Positions 27,171-35,137 of a stretch of DNA of 64,000 nucleotides are shown here, in pieces. A program made the translations under genes and the position numbers. The notes beneath the pieces are model-generated. The model worked only from the letters and a program-made list of their open reading frames with translations, made no database searches and had not been told where the DNA came from. The stretch spans positions 94,147 through 158,146 of the forward strand of contig ONBR01000011.1 in assembly GCA_900316105.1 (NCBI GenBank). Reading direction: 5' to 3'. Source of the DNA: an uncultured Olsenella sp. Lineage in GTDB: Bacteria; Actinomycetota; Coriobacteriia; Coriobacteriales; Atopobiaceae. How positions within the stretch are numbered: the stretch's first letter is position 1; the number at the start of each line of letters is the position of its first letter.

Positions 27171-29657
27171 ATGCGCGCTGATGGCGACAGAAAGAAGGGG
27201 CGTCTGACCTTCTCGATTATCCGGGTCATCCTGGGCATCGCCGCCATCCTGCTGATCATCACGGGCATCAACATGCTCTTTGATCAGTTCACTGCCAACA
27301 ACTCCATGATCAGGGACATCGCCAAGGAGTCCCTGCGCGACGAGAGCGAACACAGGGTCCTCTTCCTCTCCTCCTACTCCCAGTCCCACTTTTCGGTTCC
27401 TCTCCAGTGGAAGGGCATAGACGAGGAGTTCGAGGGCTCGAAGGTCACCCTGGATACCGAGTACATGGACACAAAGAACCACCCGGACGAACGAAGTCTG
27501 AGGCGCTTCACCAACATGCTGTCGGGCAAGCTTGCCACCACCCACTACGACGTCCTTATTGTCGGAGACGACAACGCGCTCGCCTTTGCTGACGCCCACC
27601 GCGACGATCTCTTCAAGGACGTCCCCATCGTGTTCCTGGGCATCAACGATCTCGGGTACGCCGAGAGGGCCCACCAGGAGGGCTGGGCCACGGGCATTCC
27701 CGAGGAGAGCAACTTCGCGGACGTCTTTCACACGGCGGCGGGCCTCTTTCCCGACTGCAAGAAGTTCGTCTGCATCGTGGATGACTCGCCCACGGGCCAG
27801 GGAGACCTCGCCCAGCTCCAGCAGATAGAGAGCCAGTTCCCTGACCACGAGTTTCAGGTCATAAACAGCTCGCAGCTCTCCAAGGATGACTACATCCGGA
27901 CCATCGAGGCCATAGACGACCAGTCGGTCATCTTTGATCTCGACGCCTTCAGGGACGCCGACGGCAACACCTACTCCATCGACGACACCTGCAGGCTCCT
28001 CTCCTCCCACTCCACCAGGCCAGTCTTTCGCGCATCTACAGGCGGTGTGGGAAATGGTGCCCTCTGCAGCGGCTTCCTGGACTTCAAGGGCTTTGGCCGC
28101 GACGCGGCACACATGTCCGTCCAGATCATGAGCGGGACCTCCCCCGCCGATATCCCCCTGGTCCACAACAACCAGACCAGCTACGTCTTTGACATGAAGC
28201 AGATGGAGCGCTTTGGTCTGAAGGACGATGAACTGCCACAACATTCCACGGTCATCAACGAGCGTCGCCCCCTCTGGGAGCAGTACCGAAGCGTCCTCAT
28301 CCCCGTCTTACACATCGTGCTTGGTCTGGTCGTTACCATCATTTCCCTGGTCATCAGCACCATCAACACATCTCGCGATGCCAAAAGGCTGCGCGAGAGC
28401 GAGCAGAAGCTCCGACATGAGCTCTACTACGACACCCTGACCGACCTGATAAACCGAAACGGCCTCTTTGAACTGTACATCAGACCCTATCGGACCGCTT
28501 GTACGGTCAACATCGATGGCTTCAAGTTCATCAACGAGAAGTACGGACATTCCTGTGGTGACCAGATTCTAAAGACGGTGGCGGAAAGGCTCTCCTCCAT
28601 CCGCGGCGCGAAGGCGGCCAGGCTGGGCGGAGACGAGTTCTTCGTCCTCTTTCGAAAGGACCTCAGCGAGGACCATGGCGAGATCGAGCGCTTCGATGCC
28701 CTCATGCACGAGCCCTACCAGTACCAGAACCAGCTGATAGATGTGTCCTTATCCGTAGGCCTTGCCTTGCGCGAGGGCGACGAGCCGCTGGACGAGCTTC
28801 TGACCAAGGCAGAGCTGGCCATGTACGAGAGCCGTAGGACCCGCGAGCACCATGGCCTGCAGATCTACAACGAAAAGCTGAGGAAGGAGATCGACCAGCG
28901 GTCGGCCCTGGTGTCGGTGCTCCAGCACGCAGTGCGCGACGACAGCTTCTCGGTGGTCTATCAGCCGCAGGTGGACACCACCACGGGCGAACTTAATGGC
29001 TTCGAGGCCCTCTGTAGACTCCAGGACAACCGCTACTACCCCGGGCAGTTCATCCCCGTCGCCGAGGAGAGCGGCCTCATCATCCAGATCGACCGCATCG
29101 TCACCCGCAAGGTCATCGAGCAGATGGCCAGTTGGAAGCAGGAGGGCCTCCCCCTGCCCGTCGTCTCCATCAACTACTCCGCCCGTCAGCTCAGGGACCG
29201 GGACTACTGCGGCTTCCTGGCAGAGCTCCTGTGCAAGTACGACATCCCCACGAATAAGGTCAAGGTGGAGATCACCGAGACCAGCGTCTTTTCGGACAGG
29301 GAGCGCAGCGACGAGTTCTTTGCCGAGGCAGACCGCATGGGCATCCTGCTCGCCCTGGACGACTACGGCACGGGCTACTCCTCCATCACGGCGGTCACGA
29401 ACATGCCGGTGACCTTCGTGAAGTTCGACAAGTCCCTGATCGACGAGTACCTGGTGGAGGGCCGCCTCCCCTTCCTGGATAACCTCACGGCCATCGTCCA
29501 CGACCTGGGAAAGAAGGTCATAGCCGAGGGCGTGGAGACAAAGGAGCAGTACCTGCTGGCAAAGCAAATCGGCATCGACCAGATCCAGGGCTACTACTTT
29601 GGTCGTCCCGTCCCCGCCGACGAGGCAGCACGCTACCTGTCGTCCCGCCCAATGTGA
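27171..29657 (+). CDS. Membrane GGDEF-EAL protein with extracytoplasmic ABC-substrate-binding-like sensor
   Basis: The 828-residue protein has a TM segment (about 11-36), a periplasmic-binding-protein-like domain (about 55-360, HRVLFLSSYSQSHFSVPLQW), a second TM (about 375-400), a GGDEF domain with intact RLGGDEFFVLF (about 486), and an EAL domain with GFEALCRL (about 612), LDDYGTGYSS and IAEGVE. GGDEF makes and EAL degrades cyclic di-GMP; both active sites look complete. The RxxD product-inhibition site is not seen before GGDEF. An external ligand probably sets the balance. The start at 27171 is chosen because GGAGG is 7 nt away; the ATG two codons earlier is too close. Confidence 0.9.
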   Translation: MRADGDRKKGRLTFSIIRVILGIAAILLIITGINMLFDQFTANNSMIRDIAKESLRDESEHRVLFLSSYSQSHFSVPLQWKGIDEEFEGSKVTLDTEYMDTKNHPDERSLRRFTNMLSGKLATTHYDVLIVGDDNALAFADAHRDDLFKDVPIVFLGINDLGYAERAHQEGWATGIPEESNFADVFHTAAGLFPDCKKFVCIVDDSPTGQGDLAQLQQIESQFPDHEFQVINSSQLSKDDYIRTIEAIDDQSVIFDLDAFRDADGNTYSIDDTCRLLSSHSTRPVFRASTGGVGNGALCSGFLDFKGFGRDAAHMSVQIMSGTSPADIPLVHNNQTSYVFDMKQMERFGLKDDELPQHSTVINERRPLWEQYRSVLIPVLHIVLGLVVTIISLVISTINTSRDAKRLRESEQKLRHELYYDTLTDLINRNGLFELYIRPYRTACTVNIDGFKFINEKYGHSCGDQILKTVAERLSSIRGAKAARLGGDEFFVLFRKDLSEDHGEIERFDALMHEPYQYQNQLIDVSLSVGLALREGDEPLDELLTKAELAMYESRRTREHHGLQIYNEKLRKEIDQRSALVSVLQHAVRDDSFSVVYQPQVDTTTGELNGFEALCRLQDNRYYPGQFIPVAEESGLIIQIDRIVTRKVIEQMASWKQEGLPLPVVSINYSARQLRDRDYCGFLAELLCKYDIPTNKVKVEITETSVFSDRERSDEFFAEADRMGILLALDDYGTGYSSITAVTNMPVTFVKFDKSLIDEYLVEGRLPFLDNLTAIVHDLGKKVIAEGVETKEQYLLAKQIGIDQIQGYYFGRPVPADEAARYLSSRPM

Positions 29658-29817
29658 CAAATAGGCTCAGGGGACACTGTCACACTGCTGCCATCTATGG
29701 ACAGAGCCGAGCAAATGACAGAAATGTCGATTGCCTGTGTGATGAGAGCCTCAGAGCGCCGTCATGTCTGAGGGAGCTTCCCACAAGGGCGGTCGCATCG
29801 CTTGCGAAGGAGAGGCC

Positions 29818-31026
29818 ATGAGCATCTGTCCCAAGTGCGGCAGGGAAAACCCAGACGGAGCCAAGTTCTGCGTGCGCTGCGGCGCGTCGATGGAGGGGGC
29901 CGTGGAGGCCAAGGCAACGACCCAGTCGGCTCCCGCGCCTGACACCGACGCCGTGCCTGACACCGACGCCGAGTCCGCGTTTGACCCCAGCATGGCAAAG
30001 ACGACAGTCCTTCCCGAGGGCAAGGGCTACGTAGCCCCCAGGCCCTGCTACGAGGACCCCCAGGCCGAGGTCATTCCCCTCTCTGGTCAGGCCCCGCAGG
30101 CAGACGCCAGCCAGCCCTGGAATGTGAACCAGCCCACGCAGGTCCAGCCCCAGGCGGCACAGCCTGGTAGGACCCCCGGAAACGGACGTCCTCCCGTGCC
30201 CCTTGGTGCACCGCCCTTCCCTGGTGCCAACTCCGCAGGCGGAGGACCTGCGAGTGGCGGACCGGCAAAGCCGGGAGGGCCCGACCTCTCCTATGACGCG
30301 GCCTACAACAAGCCAAGGAAGTCCAAGGGCGGCAAGGGCAAGGTCATCGCCATCGTCGCCGCTGCCGTGGCCGTAGTGCTCGTGGCCTTCCTCGTCTTTG
30401 GTGGCGGCAAGCAGGCCACCTTCCGCCACTCCACGAGCCCTGACTCTGACTCCGAAAAGAACGTCCAGGAGGTAACGAAGGACGAGGACTCCAACAAGGA
30501 AAAGAAGCAAGAGGAGGACCAGCAGAAGGTCGACGACAAGGAGAAGCAGGAGCAGAACTCCCACGATGGCGCCAATGACTACGCCTCGAAGCCCGGCTCC
30601 TCCAAGGAGAAGGCCCTCGAGGCCGCCCAGAACTACCTGAGCTTCACCGCCTTCTCTCATGACGGGCTGATCGAGCAGCTTGAGTACGAGGGCCTGAGCG
30701 AGGAGGACGCCACCTACGCGGCAGACAACTGCGGCGCCGACTGGAACGAGCAGGCGTTGAAGAAGGGTAAGGAATACATAGGCATCACCTCTTTCTCGCA
30801 TGACGGCCTGATCAAGCAGCTCAAGTACGACAAGTTCACCGACGAGCAGGCGGCCTACGCGGCAGACAACTGCGGGGCCGACTGGAACGAGCAGGCTGTT
30901 GGCGCGGCAAAGGACTACCTGGAGTTCATGAACAACCCCTCCCATGACGAGCTGGTGGACCAGCTCAAATATGATGGATTCACGCCAGACCAGGCAGAAT
31001 ACGGCGCTACGCACGCAGGCGTCTAG
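29818..31026 (+). CDS. Zinc-ribbon, single-TM protein with Ltp repeats
   Basis: The 402-residue protein has an N-terminal zinc ribbon (CPKCG...CVRCG), a Pro/Gly-rich linker, one TM segment (about 174-196, IAIVAAAVAVVLVAFLVF), a highly charged stretch, and three C-terminal repeats (about 263-402), two complete and one partial, with FSHDGLI.QL.Y and YAADNCGADWNEQA. These are Ltp (host cell-surface-exposed lipoprotein) repeats. A phage-encoded Ltp in streptococci blocks DNA injection by other phages. The repeats here would face outward. AAGGAGAGG precedes the ATG at 29818; an earlier in-frame ATG lacks a good site. Confidence 0.85.
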   Translation: MSICPKCGRENPDGAKFCVRCGASMEGAVEAKATTQSAPAPDTDAVPDTDAESAFDPSMAKTTVLPEGKGYVAPRPCYEDPQAEVIPLSGQAPQADASQPWNVNQPTQVQPQAAQPGRTPGNGRPPVPLGAPPFPGANSAGGGPASGGPAKPGGPDLSYDAAYNKPRKSKGGKGKVIAIVAAAVAVVLVAFLVFGGGKQATFRHSTSPDSDSEKNVQEVTKDEDSNKEKKQEEDQQKVDDKEKQEQNSHDGANDYASKPGSSKEKALEAAQNYLSFTAFSHDGLIEQLEYEGLSEEDATYAADNCGADWNEQALKKGKEYIGITSFSHDGLIKQLKYDKFTDEQAAYAADNCGADWNEQAVGAAKDYLEFMNNPSHDELVDQLKYDGFTPDQAEYGATHAGV

Positions 31027-31060
31027 GCTGGGTGTAGACTAGCCATCGGAAGAGAGCTGA

Positions 31061-31092
31061 AGTCGGGGCGCTCTGGAGCGTCCCGACTTTTC
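31061..31092 (+). terminator. Terminator of the Ltp-repeat gene
   Basis: Stem AGTCGGG/CCCGACT with an inner CGCTC/GAGCG pairing, followed by TTTTC. Confidence 0.85.
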
Positions 31093-31143
31093 ATATGCGT
31101 TGCCTTGGTGCCGATGCCCCACACCACGAGACGGGAGACTGCC

Positions 31144-31533
31144 ATGACTATCCAGGAGCGTGCCGAGAAGGCCGTCCAGTACAAGCATTCCGGCTACAAC
31201 TGCTGCCAGGCGGTCACGGCTGCCTGTGGGGACCTGGTGGACGCAGATCCCCAGCAGCTCCTCCAGCTCTCCGCTGGCTTTGGCGGCGGCATGGGCTGCA
31301 TGGAGGCCACCTGCGGTGCCCTGAACGGCGCGGTCATGGTGGCCGGCCTGATGACCGAGGGACAGAGGACCATCCCCATCGCCCGCCAGACGCTGGCCAG
31401 CTTCCGCCAGAAGAGCGGGGCCACCACCTGCAAGGACCTGAAGGGCCGTGATACGGGCGTCGTCCTCTGCCCCTGCGACGACTGCGTCCGCAACGCCATC
31501 TATGCCCTGGGAGAGACCCTGGGCCTGGAGTAA
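31144..31533 (+). CDS. C_GCAxxG_C_C family protein
   Basis: The 129-residue protein carries the family cysteines in order: NCCQAV, the Gly-rich GFGGGMGCMEATCGALNG, TTCKDL and LCPCDDCV. The family is found in anaerobes and is presumed to be redox-active or metal-binding, with no proven reaction. GGGAG precedes the ATG. It is a short stand-alone gene, convergent with the transglutaminase-like gene. Confidence 0.88.
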   Translation: MTIQERAEKAVQYKHSGYNCCQAVTAACGDLVDADPQQLLQLSAGFGGGMGCMEATCGALNGAVMVAGLMTEGQRTIPIARQTLASFRQKSGATTCKDLKGRDTGVVLCPCDDCVRNAIYALGETLGLE

Positions 31534-31630
31534 GGCCAAGTCCGCAAGGGCGGCACGAAAGGGCAAGCCGCACCGATGGGACTACGCCTGGGCAGGGCCG
31601 CGCGCCTGACGCTCCCTGGTATCCCATAAG

Positions 31631-32887
31631 CTAGAAGAGCACCGTTGTCACGCCTGAGTCGGGATCCCTTACGTAGCGGATGCTCTCCTTGCCCAGCGCA
31701 TCATACAGAATGCCGTTCTTTTCGTTGAGGAGCCGGGAGTTCACCTGGTCCATGAGCTCTATGCTTGCAGCTTGGTACTGACCGTTGCTCTTTCCCGCCG
31801 CCTTGTCCTTGGCCAGGAGGTCCCTCACCGCCCTTGCCGAGGCGTCGGCGTTCCCGTCCGAGACGAGCCTGCCCTCGCGGACGAAATAGTTGTCCTTTGT
31901 CTGCGTACAATCCGGCAGGTCGACGGGATAGTCCTCGCCCACCGCGTGCTGGCGGTCCATCTGCTCCGACGTGACGTTGAGATAGGTGTAGTCCACCAGG
32001 TCTGCAGGTGGCTCTACCCCCGCCTCGGCGGCAAAGGTCATGTCTCCCCAGGTGGGATCCACGTAGTAGTAGTCCCCATCCAAGAGGACCAGGTCCCAGG
32101 CGTGATACTCCCCATGCGCCGTGCCCGTCACCAGCGTGCAGGGGATGTCCAGCCGCTGCATCAGGTATTGGAAGGTCTTTGCGTAGCCCGCACAGACACT
32201 GGACCCCTGCAGGCAGACCGAGAGGATGTTCTGGTTGTCTGGGGCGGCGGGGTCGTAGGTGGTGTGGCTGATCAGGTACTCGTAGACGTGCTTCGCCTTG
32301 TCATAGTCCGTGGCCTGGGCGGGCAGGTCCGCCAGGCAGTCACGCACAAAGGTATCCACCCTCACCTGGCGGTCCCGCACCTCCTGGTCGGACATGCTCA
32401 TCCAGGAGTCCAGGCTCGCGCGGCTGCCCGTCTCCTTGAAGGTCAGCTCCTCGTCGGTCTTTACATAGAAGAGCTCTGGGTGGTCCAGGAGGACCGCCTC
32501 GTAGACCACTTGGATGTCGTCCTCGTCCTGAAAGACAAAGTTGATGGTGTCCAGCCTGTCGCGCATGCCGGCGTAGAGCTGGCGATAGAGGAGCTGCTTG
32601 TGGACGTCCATGTGCTGGTAGACATAGCAGTCCACGAGCTCCGAGGGGTCGGCCATGGAGATGGCGACCGACTGGTCGTCCTGGGCAGACACCTGACCGT
32701 CCTGGGACTGGGTCCGTGTCTGGACCTGAGGCGTCTGGCCCGACTGACCGGGCTGGCTAAAGAGGGATTGGATGGTGTTTCCCGCAAGGATAATCACTAT
32801 GGCGAGGAGGATCGTGACGACGGGGTCGGACTTGCCAGGCTGGCCGCTCCCCCTACCGGACGTGCCCCTCTTGTCTGCGTATGCCAT
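31631..32887 (-). CDS. Membrane-anchored transglutaminase-like protein
   Basis: The 418-residue protein has one N-terminal TM segment (about 23-44, VVTILLAIVIILAG), a Gln/Ser-rich linker and an extracellular transglutaminase-core domain with the papain-like triad: Cys in GSSVCAGYAK (about 232), His in GEYHAWDLV (about 264) and Asp in YVDPTWGD (about 276). Bacterial members are proteases or amidases acting at the cell surface rather than cross-linkers; the substrate is unknown. It is divergent from the LexA-boxed gene at 33048. Confidence 0.88.
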   Translation of the reverse strand: MAYADKRGTSGRGSGQPGKSDPVVTILLAIVIILAGNTIQSLFSQPGQSGQTPQVQTRTQSQDGQVSAQDDQSVAISMADPSELVDCYVYQHMDVHKQLLYRQLYAGMRDRLDTINFVFQDEDDIQVVYEAVLLDHPELFYVKTDEELTFKETGSRASLDSWMSMSDQEVRDRQVRVDTFVRDCLADLPAQATDYDKAKHVYEYLISHTTYDPAAPDNQNILSVCLQGSSVCAGYAKTFQYLMQRLDIPCTLVTGTAHGEYHAWDLVLLDGDYYYVDPTWGDMTFAAEAGVEPPADLVDYTYLNVTSEQMDRQHAVGEDYPVDLPDCTQTKDNYFVREGRLVSDGNADASARAVRDLLAKDKAAGKSNGQYQAASIELMDQVNSRLLNEKNGILYDALGKESIRYVRDPDSGVTTVLF

Positions 32888-32997
32888 GTGACCTCCCCTC
32901 GTCCTCTCGCGCAGTGTATCACGTCACCAGGCCCATCCGCGTCAGCGACTGCGCGTGGCCACTCGGGCAACGAACGCCGATTCGGGCTTGTATGTGA

Positions 32998-33010
32998 CGA
33001 ACTTTCGTTC
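32998..33010. promoter_or_regulatory. LexA (SOS) box
   Basis: CGAACTTTCGTTC has the full Gram-positive LexA half-sites, CGAAC-N4-GTTC, and abuts TATTAT/TATAAC, a likely -10 element. A second near-match, CGAACGCCGATTCG (about 32971-32984), lies upstream. Confidence 0.75.
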
Positions 33011-33047
33011 TATTATAACACAAACGTTCGAACAGGAGGTGGCGACC

Positions 33048-33314
33048 ATGCAGGGCATTGCGTCGAGGCGAAAGCAGTACGTGGAGGTTGTCTCCCGTAC
33101 GGACGTAGACGGTCGGGTCAGCCCCCTGCAGGTCGTGTGGGAGGACGGTCGGCACTTCCCCGTGGAGCAGGTGGTCGACGCCAGGCAGGCCCAGTCGCTC
33201 AAGACGGGAGGCACCGGGATACGCTACACCATCAGGATCGGCGGCAGGCCCACCTACCTCTGGTACGAGGATCCTCGCTGGTTCGTTGAGGCAAAGGTCG
33301 CGGCCATGCCCTAG
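33048..33314 (+). CDS. DUF6504-like small protein, predicted SOS-induced
   Basis: The 88-residue protein has the pattern VEVVSRTDVDGRVSPLQVVW...FPVEQVVDAR...YTIRIGGRPTYLWYEDPRWFVE, which resembles DUF6504, a short domain found next to or fused with Y-family polymerases in Actinobacteria. AGGAGGTG precedes the ATG. A perfect LexA box overlaps the promoter region, so induction by DNA damage is likely. No polymerase gene is adjacent here. The family call is from memory of its pattern and needs a profile search. Confidence 0.7.
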   Translation: MQGIASRRKQYVEVVSRTDVDGRVSPLQVVWEDGRHFPVEQVVDARQAQSLKTGGTGIRYTIRIGGRPTYLWYEDPRWFVEAKVAAMP

Positions 33315-33443
33315 GCTGGAGCGTAGGGATTGGCTGGGCGTCGGCATGGGACGGCGGTTGTACGTGAGCTAGCGGACCTTGGGTCTCTTCTCACAATATT
33401 TGTAGAAATTGTGATGTGCCCCACAGATTTGAAGTTCAGGGCC

Positions 33444-33472
33444 TTGAATCCGCCTCATTACCGTATATTACT
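33444..33472 (+). promoter_or_regulatory. Possible promoter of the tRNA cluster
   Basis: TTGAAT and ATTACT with a 17-bp spacer, about 30 nt upstream of tRNA-Gln. An overlapping TATATT is an alternative -10. Confidence 0.4.
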
Positions 33473-33501
33473 TTCTCGCGCACATGCGCTGGAGCACACA
33501 T

Positions 33502-33575
33502 TGAGCCGTCGTCTAACGGTAGGACAACGGATTCTGGTTCCGTCAGTGGGAGTTCGATTCTCTCCGGCTCAGCCA
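33502..33575 (+). tRNA. tRNA-Gln (CTG)
   Basis: Cloverleaf with acceptor TGAGCCG/CGGCTCA, anticodon arm ACGGA-TTCTGGT-TCCGT (anticodon CTG), T-loop GTTCGATTC and an encoded CCA end. Confidence 0.95.
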
Positions 33576-33596
33576 TGTGTTCTTTGAAACAGGTAT

Positions 33597-33673
33597 GGCC
33601 CGTTCGTCTAGCGGTTTAGGACGCCGCCCTCTCAAGGCGGAGATCAGCAGTTCGAATCTGCTACGGGCTACCA
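33597..33673 (+). tRNA. tRNA-Glu (CTC), copy 1
   Basis: Acceptor GGCCCGT/ACGGGCT (first pair G-U, as in other actinobacterial tRNA-Glu), anticodon arm CCGCC-CTCTCAA-GGCGG (anticodon CTC), T-loop GTTCGAATC, encoded CCA. Confidence 0.95.
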
Positions 33674-33684
33674 TCTGTTTGCTT

Positions 33685-33761
33685 GGCCCGTTCGTCTAGC
33701 GGTTTAGGACGCCGCCCTCTCAAGGCGGAGATCAGCAGTTCGAATCTGCTACGGGCTACCA
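33685..33761 (+). tRNA. tRNA-Glu (CTC), copy 2
   Basis: Identical to copy 1 and repeated with an 88-bp period; a tandem duplication. Confidence 0.95.
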
Positions 33762-33768
33762 AATGTTC

Positions 33769-33797
33769 AACCGTCGGCTTCGGCCGACGGTTTTTTA
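33769..33797 (+). terminator. Terminator of the tRNA cluster
   Basis: Perfect 10-bp stem AACCGTCGGC/GCCGACGGTT with a TTCG tetraloop, followed by a T-run. Confidence 0.95.
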
Positions 33798-33873
33798 TTA
33801 GCTCGACACCATGGCACTCCCCCGACGAAGGTCTAAGCTAGTAGCCATCAGACCACCACAGATGGGAGCAAGC

Positions 33874-34470
33874 ATGGCAGACATCGCATCCACACCCGCA
33901 GCCTCGCTCGAGATTGACCCCGCACGCACCGCAGTGCTGGTGATCGACGTCCTGGTCACCCAGGGCGACGACAGCCTCTACAATCCCGACCCCGCCGAGC
34001 AGGACCTGGTGGAGGCCTCGGTCCGCGTGGTTGACGCGGCACGATACATGGGGCTCCCTATCGTCTTTTGCTGCGACCAGCACATCCCTGGCCTAGACCG
34101 CGAGCTCGAGCTCTGGGGCGACCACGGCATCATGGGCAAGGCCACGGTGAATCCCGCACTTCACGCGGGCTTCGGCCAGAAAGACTTCATCATCCCCAAA
34201 CGCCGTTATTCGGGCTTCTTCCAGACCGACCTGGACCTGACCCTGCGCGAGCTGGGCGTGGACACCCTGATCGCCGTCGGTGAGGACACCAACATCTGCG
34301 TCCTCCACACCCTGGCCGACGCCTACTTCCTGGGTTACAAGACGATCGTCGTCGAGGACGCCACGCGCACCTTCCTCTGCGGCACCCAGGAGGCCGGCAT
34401 CGAGCACTTCCGGAAGTGCTACGGGTCCCAGATCGTGACAACCAATCAGGTGGTGGCAGCGCTGAGTTAG
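33874..34470 (+). CDS. Isochorismatase-family cysteine hydrolase
   Basis: The 198-residue protein has the family triad: Asp in VLVIDVLVTQ, Lys in GIMGKATVNP and Cys in GEDTNICVLHT. The family includes nicotinamidases and other amidases; the substrate here is not evident. GGGAGCA precedes the ATG. The Nudix gene follows 25 bp downstream in the same direction, so they may be co-transcribed. Confidence 0.9.
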   Translation: MADIASTPAASLEIDPARTAVLVIDVLVTQGDDSLYNPDPAEQDLVEASVRVVDAARYMGLPIVFCCDQHIPGLDRELELWGDHGIMGKATVNPALHAGFGQKDFIIPKRRYSGFFQTDLDLTLRELGVDTLIAVGEDTNICVLHTLADAYFLGYKTIVVEDATRTFLCGTQEAGIEHFRKCYGSQIVTTNQVVAALS

Positions 34471-34495
34471 CGGCTAGCTGGAAAGGACGTGCAAC

Positions 34496-35110
34496 GTGGT
34501 AGACAGTGAGCTGCTGAGGCGCGGGCTCCAGAGGGTCGGGACTCCGCTTCATGATGCCTCGGTCCTGGTGGCCCTGACTGACCGCCCGGAGGGACAGGGC
34601 GTCATCCTGGAAGTGCGGGCCAGCAGGCTCTCCGTGCAACCCGGCGAGGTGAGCCTCCCCGGTGGCTCCATCGAACCGGGCGAGACACCCGAGCATGCCG
34701 CGGTCCGCGAGTGCGCCGAAGAGCTCTTGGTCGACCCCTCCCAGGTACAGGTCCTGGCTCCCCTGGGACAGATTCCCGGGCCGGCGGGCATCCGCCTCCA
34801 CGCCTTCTGCGGGACTATCGAGGGCTACGAGGGATCCTTCTCTGCTGATGAGGTCGATAGGGTCTTTTACCTGCCCGTATCCTGGCTGCTCGAACATGAG
34901 CCCAGCTGCTACGAGGTCGGCGCGCAACGGGAGTTTCCGCCAGACTTTCCCTGGGACAAGGTCCCTGGCGGCCAGGACTACCACTGGCGCAGCTACCGGG
35001 AGCACATACCCTTCTATGAGACGGAACCCGTGGTCTGGGGTGCCACGGCCCGCGTACTGGAGAGGTTCACCCAAGTCGTCCGTGCGGGCCTCGTGTGCCG
35101 CGGGGTGTAG
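34496..35110 (+). CDS. Nudix hydrolase, probable CoA pyrophosphatase
   Basis: The 204-residue protein has a Nudix box GSIEPGETPEHAAVRECAEE in which the Gly after EE is replaced by Leu. Just before it, EVRASRLSVQPGEVSLPGG matches the CoA-pyrophosphatase (NudL-type) signature. It would cleave CoA or acyl-CoA into adenosine bisphosphate and phosphopantetheine. The start is GTG with AAAGGA upstream. It is convergent with cca. Confidence 0.85.
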   Translation: MVDSELLRRGLQRVGTPLHDASVLVALTDRPEGQGVILEVRASRLSVQPGEVSLPGGSIEPGETPEHAAVRECAEELLVDPSQVQVLAPLGQIPGPAGIRLHAFCGTIEGYEGSFSADEVDRVFYLPVSWLLEHEPSCYEVGAQREFPPDFPWDKVPGGQDYHWRSYREHIPFYETEPVVWGATARVLERFTQVVRAGLVCRGV

Positions 35111-35137
35111 CCCCTGCGACACACCCTGCGACACGCC

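Noticed and set aside
29695..31014. 439-residue minus-strand ORF opposite the Ltp-repeat gene
   Set aside because: Antisense shadow; the zinc ribbon and Ltp repeats are on the plus strand.
31772..33289. 505-residue plus-strand ORF opposite the transglutaminase-like gene
   Set aside because: Antisense shadow; it overlaps the LexA box and the real gene at 33048 in another frame.
33597..33761. Attachment site or integrated element at the tRNA genes
   Set aside because: No integrase and no partial tRNA repeat follow; the second tRNA-Glu is a full identical copy with its own terminator downstream.
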